Assembly (NCBI RefSeq): GCF_000720635.1
Contig: NZ_JOCF01000079.1
Location: 1 to 33,521, forward strand
Direction of reading: 5' to 3'
Origin: Streptomyces sp. NRRL WC-3742
Lineage (GTDB): Bacteria; Actinomycetota; Actinomycetes; Streptomycetales; Streptomycetaceae
Length of the DNA: 33,521 nt
Shown here: piece after piece, positions 15,512 through 21,993 of the stretch
Numbering within the stretch: the first letter of the stretch is position 1
How the letters are laid out: each line of letters opens with the position of its first letter
Notes under the pieces: model-generated
What the model saw: the letters and a program-made list of their open reading frames with translations, nothing else
Databases searched by the model: none
Told to the model about the DNA's origin: nothing
Made by a program: the position numbers and the translations under genes

Positions 15512-17071
15512 GTGCCCGATCCCATGTACCCGATCGGGCCCCGAGGCACGGCGGGCAGCCACCGGCAGCGGGTCGAGAAGCTGAAGCGGACGATCGACGA
15601 GTCCCACGGCATGTGGGGCGCCGGCGACCTCAAGTACGCCGTGGCCGACGCCCTGCGCCTCCCCCCGCCCCAGGGCGACCCGGGCAGGCTCGACGGCCTC
15701 GCCGCCTCGTACAGCACCGCCGCCGACCGCCTGGACGAGGCGAGGACGAAGGTCGCGCAGGTCGCCACCCAGCACCTGCCCGACGCCTGGACCGGCCAGG
15801 TCGGCGAGAAGGCCGCCGCCGTGGTCAAGGCATCGGCCGACGACCTGGAACGCTCCCGCAACTCCTTCAACCGGGCCCGCTACCAGCTCAAGACCCTGGC
15901 CACCGCCCTGCGCGAGGCCCAGACCCTGCACGGCCAGGGCGACGCACCGCTACGGGAGGCGCTGAGCCTCCTGCACGACATCACCGTCTCCGACGCCCCG
16001 GACCCGTTCCACTGGGACGACGACAAGATGCACACCGCCCACACCAGGGCGAAGGAGGGCATCAAGTCGATCCTGGACGCCGCCGTGAAGGCCGAGAACG
16101 CCGGCCGCGCCGCCGCCCGCGAGCTGAACTCCCTGGCCGGCAAGGCACTTGCCGGGCGCTTCAAGAACAAGGGCCTCAGCGCCGCCGACAAGCTCGTCAT
16201 CACCGACACCACCTTCTCCTACAGCGACACCACCCTCCTCACGCCCAACGACGTGACCAGGGCAGGCCAGTTCATGGACCGGATGACCGAGGCCGAACGC
16301 GCCCGCCTCGACGCCCTCCTCGCCGACACCAAGTCCCCCGCCGAACGCGCCTACCTGATGAAGGCCCTCGCCGCCGGACACGACTACGAGGAGATCAAGG
16401 CGTTCGACGACCGGATCCGCCCCCACGCCGACGACTTCGACTGGCTCTCCCAGCGCATCTCCCCCGTCCAACTCGACGCCGCCTCGGGCGGGAAGCACGA
16501 CACCGGCTACCAGGGCGTGACCTGGGACCAGGGCAACCGCAACTCCTGCGTGGCCGCCTCCACCGTGACCGCCCGCGCCATGGTCGACCCCCTGTTCGCC
16601 TTCCAGCTCACCACCGGCGGCCACCCCGGCGACCCCGCCTACGACAACGGCCGAGCGGCGAGGGACCGTTGGACCAAGGAATCCGAACGGGTCTACAGCA
16701 CCCGCGAGGACACCGACAAGGACGACGGCATGACGAACCCCGAGTCCCGGCAGGTGGCCGACGACGAACTCGGCAGGAACACCGGCGCCGCGTACGACAA
16801 CCGCGACCTCCACACCCGCGACGAACGCCAGGCGGCACTGGCCGAGATCGAGAAGAGGATCGACGAGGGCAAACCCGTCCCCTTCTCCTGCGAGAACGAA
16901 CACGGCCGCCACCAGATGGTCGTCGTCGCCCGCGACGGCGACCGCCTGGAGATCCACAACCCCTGGGGCTACACCATCTGGGTCAACGAGAGCGACTTCC
17001 TCGACAACCACATGCAGGGCGCCACCGACGGCCAGTACCCCAACCTCGTCAGCGTCCGAATGCCCAGGTGA
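15512..17071 (+). CDS. Candidate type VII-secreted effector with C-terminal calpain/papain-like cysteine peptidase domain
   Basis: A 519-residue protein without a signal peptide. Residues 1-150 are helical and contain a WXG turn (W93-T-G95 in DAWTGQVGEKAA), like an ESX domain; 160-320 is a helical linker. The C-terminal domain (about 325-519) shows Q340 and C346 in WDQGNRNSCVAAS, H467 in GRHQMVVVARDG and N483 in EIHNPWGYTIWV. The Q-x5-C spacing and the H...NPWG ending match the oxyanion Gln, nucleophile Cys, His and Asn of calpain (C2) and related papain-fold peptidases. GTG at 15512 follows GGGGG and sits one base after the WXG100 stop. The layout suggests a polymorphic-toxin-like secreted protease; target and export are inferred. 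Confidence 0.75.
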   Translation: MPDPMYPIGPRGTAGSHRQRVEKLKRTIDESHGMWGAGDLKYAVADALRLPPPQGDPGRLDGLAASYSTAADRLDEARTKVAQVATQHLPDAWTGQVGEKAAAVVKASADDLERSRNSFNRARYQLKTLATALREAQTLHGQGDAPLREALSLLHDITVSDAPDPFHWDDDKMHTAHTRAKEGIKSILDAAVKAENAGRAAARELNSLAGKALAGRFKNKGLSAADKLVITDTTFSYSDTTLLTPNDVTRAGQFMDRMTEAERARLDALLADTKSPAERAYLMKALAAGHDYEEIKAFDDRIRPHADDFDWLSQRISPVQLDAASGGKHDTGYQGVTWDQGNRNSCVAASTVTARAMVDPLFAFQLTTGGHPGDPAYDNGRAARDRWTKESERVYSTREDTDKDDGMTNPESRQVADDELGRNTGAAYDNRDLHTRDERQAALAEIEKRIDEGKPVPFSCENEHGRHQMVVVARDGDRLEIHNPWGYTIWVNESDFLDNHMQGATDGQYPNLVSVRMPR

Positions 17072-17079
17072 GGCCCCCG

Positions 17080-17469
17080 ATGAGCACCCCACGACCCCGC
17101 AGCGACGACCAGTTGGCCGCCCTCGACGTCGAAATCCTGCTCCGCTTCGGCCTGCCCGGTCCGGGCCCCCACCGCGCGATGCTGTTCGGCGACGGCACGG
17201 TGGCCGCTGCCGTCACCGTCGACCGACTCGGCACCCTGCCAAGGGCCTTGACCTTCCTCGCCGAGGTCGTACGCGCCGGCGGCACCCGCTTCGCCGCCAC
17301 CCTCCCCGAGCCACTCCCCGGCCCGGCAGCGGCGGTGGCACACGGGTGGCTGGAGGCCGCCGCCATGGTCGCCCAGGACCCGGACGGGGACCAACTGGTC
17401 GCCCGCTGGCTCGACGCGGTCGCGACGGTCGTGGCCCTGCGCGTCGTCGACCGGGAAGGAACGACGTGA
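17080..17469 (+). CDS. Small acidic cytoplasmic protein, candidate immunity protein
   Basis: A 129-residue protein with no signal peptide, membrane segment or Cys residue, beginning MSTPRPRSDDQLAALDVEIL. It alternates short helices and strands, is Ala/Val/Leu-rich and net acidic. ATG at 17080 follows the effector stop by 8 bases, with GTGAGG of the effector end serving as ribosome site, so it is the third gene of the WXG100-effector operon. A small orphan directly after a toxin-like gene is the standard place for an immunity protein, which would protect the producer from the cysteine-peptidase domain. The sequence itself was not matched to a known immunity family. Confidence 0.6.
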   Translation: MSTPRPRSDDQLAALDVEILLRFGLPGPGPHRAMLFGDGTVAAAVTVDRLGTLPRALTFLAEVVRAGGTRFAATLPEPLPGPAAAVAHGWLEAAAMVAQDPDGDQLVARWLDAVATVVALRVVDREGTT

Positions 17470-17492
17470 GGCGCACCCTGGATCTAACGACC

Positions 17493-17531
17493 CAGCTCCG
17501 GCCACTCGGCCCCACCGCGTGGCCGGAGCTG
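17493..17531. terminator. Hairpin terminator between the effector operon and a convergent gene
   Basis: Arms 17493-17505 and 17519-17531 pair perfectly over 13 bases with a 13-base loop, between two convergent stop codons. Confidence 0.78.
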
Positions 17532-17545
17532 TTCCCCTCCCGTCC

Positions 17546-18181
17546 TCAGAACCCCACCCTGAGCCGGAGTTGGAGCCGACACCCGCCCGGGCGGTCATCG
17601 GTCTCGATGCCGACCGTCACCGGTCCGCGATCGGTCTCCGCCCAGTGGTAGCCGGTGTTCCCGCACTGCGCCGGGTCACCATCCGCGTCGTACTGCACAT
17701 CGAGGGCCGCGTACGTCTGCTCGATTCGCGGTACGGCCAAGGTGAGGTTGCAGCCACCCGGCCGGTTGTCCGTGTCGATCCGGACCGCGGGGCCGAAGGT
17801 CCGGGCGTCCCTCCGAATCGGCATGCCGTAGGTGCCCTGGTTGCCGCACTGCGCCGGGTCCCCGCCCGCAGTGGCGTGGAAGTCGTACGCAAGGGCCACA
17901 CCCTGCAGTTCGAGGTCAGGATCGTAAACGCCGAACGCCAGTTGGCAGCCACCCGCACGACTGTCGGTGTCAAAACGAATGGCATCGGTCCAGACGCCCG
18001 CCGCAACCCACTGGTCGCCCGTCCTCCCACCGCACTGCCCTGGATCACCATCCGGATTGAACCGGATCCCGAGCTCCGCGGGCCGGAACTGCCGGACCGA
18101 CGCCTGCGCCTGCGCCGGCACGGGCGCCACCGTCGCCGCCACCACCCCGAGCACTCCCAGCCAGCGCGCGATTCTTCTCAT
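17546..18181 (-). CDS. Secreted protein with three Cys-paired repeats, function unknown
   Basis: A 211-residue protein with a clear signal peptide (MRRIARWLGVLGVVAATVAP, cleavage near residue 27). The mature part is three copies of one motif: GDP-x-QCG, then about 20-25 residues, then I-x-x-(D/E)TD-x-R-x-GGC-x-L. They cover about residues 37-88, 97-153 and 161-209. Each repeat has exactly two Cys (50/79, 112/144, 173/201), so one disulfide per repeat is likely, and there are no other Cys. The Asp-rich NPDGDP and DTDNR segments could bind calcium. ATG at 18181. It was not matched to a known family. It lies convergent to the type VII effector operon. Confidence 0.78.
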   Translation of the reverse strand: MRRIARWLGVLGVVAATVAPVPAQAQASVRQFRPAELGIRFNPDGDPGQCGGRTGDQWVAAGVWTDAIRFDTDSRAGGCQLAFGVYDPDLELQGVALAYDFHATAGGDPAQCGNQGTYGMPIRRDARTFGPAVRIDTDNRPGGCNLTLAVPRIEQTYAALDVQYDADGDPAQCGNTGYHWAETDRGPVTVGIETDDRPGGCRLQLRLRVGF

Positions 18182-18407
18182 GCCACCGATGCCCTCTCAC
18201 TCCAAAGCTCCCGAACCAGGAACCCCAGAGTGGCGCGAGCGTGCACACGCCAAGCAAAGGCACCGACAGACACACCCCCACACCACCCGAACGCGCCAAC
18301 CCCGCACCCACCGACACCGCTGCGCGCAGCATCGTCATCGGCCTACTCGTCACGGAAAGCGGCTCCGTCCCCGTTCAGGCCACCGGCGCCGCCCTATCGT
18401 GTTCCCC
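18182..18407. other. Divergent promoter region
   Basis: 226 bases between the triple-repeat secreted protein gene and the LRR gene. The part at 18240-18350 is unusually rich in CAC/ACC runs and has no coding character. The only clear signal is the TATCGT box next to the LRR gene. Confidence 0.4.
18395..18400 (+). promoter_or_regulatory. -10 box for a leaderless LRR-protein transcript
   Basis: TATCGT ends 7 bases before the ATG at 18408, placing transcription start at or next to the start codon. The gene has no ribosome-binding site, consistent with a leaderless message. Confidence 0.5.
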
Positions 18408-19106
18408 ATGGCGAACACCAGGCCCCACCAAGACCGGTGCACCTGCTTCCCCCAGTACCGGGGGAGCAACCCGCGGAGCGTCCGCCTCCACAGCGAGCAG
18501 CAGGACACCTCCTCCCCCGGCTGGCGGCACCTCCTCGCCCTCATCGACGAAGCCGCCGCCGACGGGCGCGAGTTGTTCCACCCCCTCCCCGAGTTGAGCC
18601 CCGAGGAGCGGCGCCAGATCGTCACCCTGCCGCCCACCATCGCCAAGCTCACCGCCGTCAAGCACCTCAGCGTCTACGGCAGCAACCTGGTCCGCATACC
18701 CCCGGAGATCGGCGCCATGACGAGCCTGGAGGAGTTCACCCCGTACACCTCCCGCCGCCTGCACTGGTTCCCGTACGAGCTCACCAGGTGCCCGAACCTG
18801 ATCGGCAGCACCGTGAGCACCCGCAGCCTCTACGGCAACGAGAAGTACCGCCCGCCCTTCCCCCAACTCCCGCACAGCGCCCAGGAAGCCCCCACCCCGC
18901 ACACCTGCAGCGTCTGCGACCAGCCCCTCGCCGGCACCGAGATCCACCAGGCATGGATCTCCCTCGTCGTCGCCACCGACGTCCTCCCCCTCCTCGTGAA
19001 CGCCTGCTCCCATGCCTGCCTCCAGACCCTCCCCGCACCCCCCGAGGGCTACGTCCAAACCCCCCACACCGGCGGCCCCGGCCTCACCCAACCCTCCTCC
19101 CGCTGA
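18408..19106 (+). CDS. Leucine-rich-repeat protein with Cys-rich (zinc-binding) C-terminal module
   Basis: A 232-residue cytoplasmic protein. The centre has about two leucine-rich repeats: LPPTIAKLTAVKHLSVYGSN and LVRIPPEIGAMTSLEEF, the latter resembling bacterial ROCO/SDS22-type units. The C-terminal part has C-x2-C (HTCSVCDQPL) and C-x3-C (ACSHACLQTLP), a treble-clef-like zinc site. The N-terminus also has a C-x-C (DRCTCFP). ATG at 18408 has no ribosome site but has a well-placed -10 box for leaderless translation. A protein-binding role is all that can be inferred. It is not obviously in an operon with its neighbours. Confidence 0.75.
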   Translation: MANTRPHQDRCTCFPQYRGSNPRSVRLHSEQQDTSSPGWRHLLALIDEAAADGRELFHPLPELSPEERRQIVTLPPTIAKLTAVKHLSVYGSNLVRIPPEIGAMTSLEEFTPYTSRRLHWFPYELTRCPNLIGSTVSTRSLYGNEKYRPPFPQLPHSAQEAPTPHTCSVCDQPLAGTEIHQAWISLVVATDVLPLLVNACSHACLQTLPAPPEGYVQTPHTGGPGLTQPSSR

Positions 19107-19214
19107 CCCTCAGGCCGCCCACCTCGCCGCGTGGCCGGAGCTCGTCCGGCATTGGCAGTACCCGCGCTCGCAGCAGCCGGAATACGCACTCACGGCCGCC
19201 GGTTGCAGCGGAAC
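19107..19214 (+). other. Short gap with coding-like sequence
   Basis: The frame overlapping this gap reads AAHLAAWPELVRHWQYPRSQ and QPEYALTAAGC with coding-type third positions, but it has no own start and runs into the nitroreductase gene out of frame. It may be the remnant of a lost gene or chance. No terminator or promoter box was recognised. Confidence 0.25.
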
Positions 19215-19775
19215 ATGCACGATCGCCAGGAGCCGCCCAGCGGCATACACCCGCTGCTGTCCGGGCGTTTCAGCCCCTACCGGTTCGATCCGTCCGCGGT
19301 GGTCGACGACCACGCCCTCGGGCTCCTGCTGGAAGCCGCGCGATGGGCGCCGTCAGCGGGGAACTCCCAGCCGTGGGGCTTCTTCACCGGCAGGCCCGGC
19401 GAGCCGGAGCACGACCGGATCCTCCCCCACCTCGCGCCGAGCTCGGCCCGCTGGGCGACGGACGCGGGCCTGCTCGTCGTCGCGCTGACGCGTCGGCATG
19501 TCGACGACTCGCAGCTGCTCTACTCCGAGTTCGCGGACTACGACCTCGGCCAAGCCGTCGCCCACCTGACCGTCCAGGCCCAGGCCATGGGGCTGGCCGC
19601 ACACCAGTTCCGAGCCTTCGACATGGAAGGGCTCACGAAGGAGCTGGACCCGAACCCGGGCTGGGCGATCGTCTCCATGGTCGCGGTGGGCAAAGCCGCC
19701 GACGCACCGGCGGAGGGCCGCACCCGGCACAGCGTCGCGCACCTGCGCTCCGCCCCCTGGTCACGGGTGGAGTAG
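19215..19775 (+). CDS. Nitroreductase family protein
   Basis: A 186-residue FMN-dependent nitroreductase-fold protein. The N-terminal FMN/phosphate-binding motif is clear: ARWAPSAGNSQPWGFF, at about residues 42-57. The middle DLGQAVAHLTVQAQAMGLAAHQF is the typical dimer helix, and the C-terminal GWAIVSMVAVGK is the late strand that carries cofactor contacts. It is slightly short for the family. ATG at 19215 is chosen because the residues upstream do not look like the family; only a weak GCGGAA precedes it, so an upstream GTG remains possible. Substrate unknown. Confidence 0.85.
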   Translation: MHDRQEPPSGIHPLLSGRFSPYRFDPSAVVDDHALGLLLEAARWAPSAGNSQPWGFFTGRPGEPEHDRILPHLAPSSARWATDAGLLVVALTRRHVDDSQLLYSEFADYDLGQAVAHLTVQAQAMGLAAHQFRAFDMEGLTKELDPNPGWAIVSMVAVGKAADAPAEGRTRHSVAHLRSAPWSRVE

Positions 19776-19781
19776 TCCATC

Positions 19782-19814
19782 GCGTGAGAAGTCGACCCAG
19801 CCGCCTTCTCACGC
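19782..19814. terminator. Hairpin after the nitroreductase gene, related to two other hairpins
   Basis: GCGTGAGAAG (19782-19791) and CTTCTCACGC (19805-19814) pair perfectly over 10 bases with a 13-base loop. The segment GAGAAGTCG is shared with the hairpin at 24638. It is 6 bases past the nitroreductase stop and also marks where the coding character of the opposing truncated gene ends. Confidence 0.7.
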
Positions 19815-19989
19815 ACCCCCCGCCGATCGCAAAGTGCATCTCGACACCCTCGAACGACAGCAACGACTGCAGCAGCAAAACATAGCCCTCCGCATCCAAG
19901 GTCCCCCGAAGGCACTCGTCCGCCACCCGGTGCGATGCCGCGAAGCTCGCCATGAACGCGGTGTCGAGCTGCGGGCACAGGTCGTTCAT
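19813..19989 (-). pseudogene. Truncated gene of unknown function behind the zinc-ribbon-like gene
   Basis: From ATG at 19989 the minus strand reads MNDLCPQLDTAFMASFAASH, then RVADECLRGTLDAEGYVLLL and QSLLSFEGVEMHFAIGGG, with coding-type third positions. These end at the hairpin around 19813; beyond it the frame only stays open as an antisense shadow of the nitroreductase gene. The ATG is 13 bases after the stop of the upstream gene, so it looks like the second gene of an operon that lost its 3' end. No family was recognised. Confidence 0.4.
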
Positions 19990-20002
19990 CAGCTCGGACG
20001 AC

Positions 20003-20413
20003 TCAGCACCGGCGATGCCACCACGCCAACTCCGGGTCGGCCGAAGGCTCGTGATGCGTTCGCCGCAGCAGCACCGCGTCCAGGCGCTCCACCTGGGCCC
20101 GGAGTTCGCCGGCCGCCTTCGGGGGAAGCATGAACAGGGCCTTCTGCAACGCGTCCCGGGCCCACCCCTCGCCGCAGCACGGGCAGGTGAACTCGGCCTC
20201 CCAGGGCCTCCACCGTCGCCCGGTGCCATGGACCCGTACGGACCACACGCTCAGCGCCGCCGCCACCACGCCCGGGGTCATCCGCTCCCGTTCGAGCACG
20301 CGGACGGCGGCATTCGCCGCGCCCGACAGCCCCGGAACGTCGCGGTACCGCGCCCAGGGCCGTCCCCGACCGCGCTCCCGCGACCGAAGCGAAGCAGGTG
20401 TTCTACGCGGCAC
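20003..20413 (-). CDS. Conserved hypothetical protein with a CPxC motif
   Basis: A protein of up to 136 residues. The first 25 residues are Arg-rich; the conserved-looking part runs from RPWARYRDVPGLSGAANAAV through ERMTPGVVAAALSVWSVRVHG to FTCPCCGEGWARDAL and the C-terminal PELAWWHRRC. The single C-P-C-C cluster suggests a small metal-binding knuckle, possibly completed by the C-terminal Cys/His. I recall similar proteins in other Streptomyces but no assigned function. GTG at 20413 follows GAAGGGG very closely, and a later start is possible. Confidence 0.55.
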   Translation of the reverse strand: MPRRTPASLRSRERGRGRPWARYRDVPGLSGAANAAVRVLERERMTPGVVAAALSVWSVRVHGTGRRWRPWEAEFTCPCCGEGWARDALQKALFMLPPKAAGELRAQVERLDAVLLRRTHHEPSADPELAWWHRRC

Positions 20414-20447
20414 GGCCCCTTCGGATGCAGATCATGGACGGCATCCT

Positions 20448-20482
20448 CGCACAGGAAGTCGGCCCCGCCGACTTCCTGTGCG
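20448..20482. terminator. Perfect 16-bp hairpin after the methyltransferase gene
   Basis: Arms 20448-20463 and 20467-20482 pair perfectly with a 3-base loop. It lies 4 bases past the methyltransferase stop, so it probably terminates that gene. The 15-mer GCCGACTTCCTGTGC in its right arm recurs in the hairpin at 24638-24672. Confidence 0.8.
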
Positions 20483-20485
20483 GGC

Positions 20486-21235
20486 TCAGGCTGCCCGGCA
20501 GCGCAGCATCGTCAGCGGCGGATTGGCCTCGTAGTCGCCCCAGAACTCCTCCCCGTACTCACGCACGCCGCCCGCCGAGATCTCCAGCGGCACCCACGCG
20601 ACCTCGCCGAACCCGGCTGCCCGCAGGCACCGCTCGTAGACCTCCCGGCTCGGCGGGTTCGCGACGAACGAGATCGGCGGGTCGAGCAGCGCGGTGATCC
20701 GCACGCGCGGCCCGATCTCCGTCTCCTCTCCCAGCGATTCGCACAGGAAGCCGTACTTGGCCAGCGACGGCCCGTCGAAGTGGTAGTCCGGGTTCTGCCC
20801 GAACAGGAAGAACTCGGCCCCGTCCACCACGCTCCGGCGCACGTTGCGCATCATCCGCTCGATCCCGGCCACGTCCGCCGCGTAGTTGAACGCCTGCACC
20901 GCGACCGCGACCTCGAACAAATGCTCGAACTCCCGGAGTTCAGCCGTATCCGCCACCTCGTACTCCACCCCCAGCGACTCGCGCGCCTCCGACGCCCGCG
21001 CCGCGTCGACCATCGCGGCCGAGACGTCGAACCCCAGAACACGCGAGGCACCGCGCCTCATGAACTCCCGGCTGTAGAAGCCCGTCCCGCAGGCAATGTC
21101 GAGAACCGACTTCCCCTTCACGTCACCCACCAGCCCCAGAAACCCCGGCACCTCCCCGTACCGGGTGAGCGGAAGCGTCTTGAAGCCCTCGAACGCCTCA
21201 CCGATCTCGTCGTACTGCCGACCGTCACTCACCAT
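20486..21235 (-). CDS. Class I SAM-dependent methyltransferase
   Basis: A 249-residue methyltransferase. Motif I, VLDIACGTGFYSREF, is at residues 44-58, followed by the acidic strand end LGFDVSAAMVDAAR (motif II) and EYEVADTAELREF (motif III). The C-terminal half, with FFLFGQNPDYHF and PPSREVYERCLRAAGF, is of the Methyltransf_25/11 type seen in small-molecule enzymes. ATG at 21235 follows GGAAGGGGGAG; an upstream in-frame stretch is Gly/Ser-rich and non-coding. Substrate unknown. It is divergent from the GNAT gene. Confidence 0.88.
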   Translation of the reverse strand: MVSDGRQYDEIGEAFEGFKTLPLTRYGEVPGFLGLVGDVKGKSVLDIACGTGFYSREFMRRGASRVLGFDVSAAMVDAARASEARESLGVEYEVADTAELREFEHLFEVAVAVQAFNYAADVAGIERMMRNVRRSVVDGAEFFLFGQNPDYHFDGPSLAKYGFLCESLGEETEIGPRVRITALLDPPISFVANPPSREVYERCLRAAGFGEVAWVPLEISAGGVREYGEEFWGDYEANPPLTMLRCRAA

Positions 21236-21338
21236 GCCGCTCCCCCTTCCGTGACCACTGCCGTGACCACTGCCGGGAAGTCTCCCCCGCCCCGCCCCGC
21301 TCCCCGAACTGGCGAAAGCCACGAACCTGACCGCCTGT

Positions 21339-21344
21339 TAGCGT
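21339..21344 (+). promoter_or_regulatory. -10 box for a leaderless GNAT transcript
   Basis: TAGCGT lies exactly 7 bases before ATG 21352, and no ribosome site is present, which is the spacing expected for a leaderless message. Confidence 0.5.
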
Positions 21345-21351
21345 GGCTCGG

Positions 21352-21885
21352 ATGGAAGATCTGGGAACCGTCCCCTGGCCGCCCGCACCCATCGGCACCG
21401 AGCGTCTCGTCCTCCGCGCCCCCGAACCCCGGGACCGTGCAACCTTCATCGAACTGCTCGCCTCCCCCGAGGTGCACACCTACCTCGGCGGCCCCCGCCC
21501 CCGCGAAGAGCTCTCACGCGAGCTGCCCGAGGTGCCCGAGCAGTGGCCCGGGAGCTTCGTCGTGGCGCTCGACGGATCGATGATCGGCCACGTCCTCCTC
21601 CGGAGGGCGACGGGCCACCGCCGCCCGGCCGCCGCTGGGAAGGTCGACCTCGGCTACCTGTTCCTGCCCCGCGCCTGGGGGTCCGGCTACGCCGCCGAGG
21701 CGTGCGCGGCCGCCCTCGACTGGCTCGCCGGCGCCCTGCCCGGCGAACCGGTGGTGCTCACCACCCAGAGCGCCAACGCCGGCTCCATGCGCCTCGCGGC
21801 GAAGCTCGGCTTCACGGAGGTGGAGCGGTTCGAGGCATGGGACGCCGAGCAGTGGCTCGGCCTGCGACCGGCGGAGGCAGCCTGA
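21352..21885 (+). CDS. GNAT family N-acetyltransferase
   Basis: A 177-residue acetyltransferase of the RimJ/RimL-like Acetyltransf_3 type, from MEDLGTVPWPPAPIGTERLV. It has the usual start TERLVLRAPEPRDRATFIEL, and the acetyl-CoA-binding motif A reads LGYLFLPRAWGSGYAAEAC, with R-x-x-G-x-G followed by the helix. The C-terminal NAGSMRLAAKLGFTEVERFE is the conserved motif B region. ATG at 21352 fits a leaderless start; a GTG nine bases upstream lies inside the -10 box and is rejected. Substrate (antibiotic, amino acid or protein N-terminus) not deducible. Confidence 0.88.
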   Translation: MEDLGTVPWPPAPIGTERLVLRAPEPRDRATFIELLASPEVHTYLGGPRPREELSRELPEVPEQWPGSFVVALDGSMIGHVLLRRATGHRRPAAAGKVDLGYLFLPRAWGSGYAAEACAAALDWLAGALPGEPVVLTTQSANAGSMRLAAKLGFTEVERFEAWDAEQWLGLRPAEAA

Positions 21886-21900
21886 AAAACTCCCCTCCAA

Positions 21901-21923
21901 AATATTTCAGGACAAGAAATATT
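21901..21923. promoter_or_regulatory. A+T-rich inverted repeat upstream of the DsbA-like gene
   Basis: AATATTTC (21901-21908) and GAAATATT (21916-21923) are a perfect 8-bp inverted repeat with a 7-base spacer, in sharp contrast to the GC-rich surroundings. It lies 70 bases before the DsbA-like start and just past the GNAT stop. An operator or promoter element is likely. The 9-mer GAAATATTC also occurs in the MarR operator at 5910. Confidence 0.5.
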
Positions 21924-21993
21924 CAGGTCCCCACGCCCGTTCCCCCAGTATCAACGCGGGAGGGACCCGCGCGATTGGAAGGAGCGCGGCGCC

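Noticed and set aside
15613..17469. Single 618-codon plus-strand frame covering the effector and the third gene
   Set aside because: Only its last 129 codons are real coding sequence; the part overlapping the effector is an Arg/Pro-rich shadow. The effector frame carries the WXG and peptidase motifs.
17515..19142. 16-bp direct repeat CCGCGTGGCCGGAGCT at 17515-17530 and 19127-19142
   Set aside because: Made of common high-GC words, one copy is part of a terminator arm, and there is no further similarity on either side, so it is probably chance.
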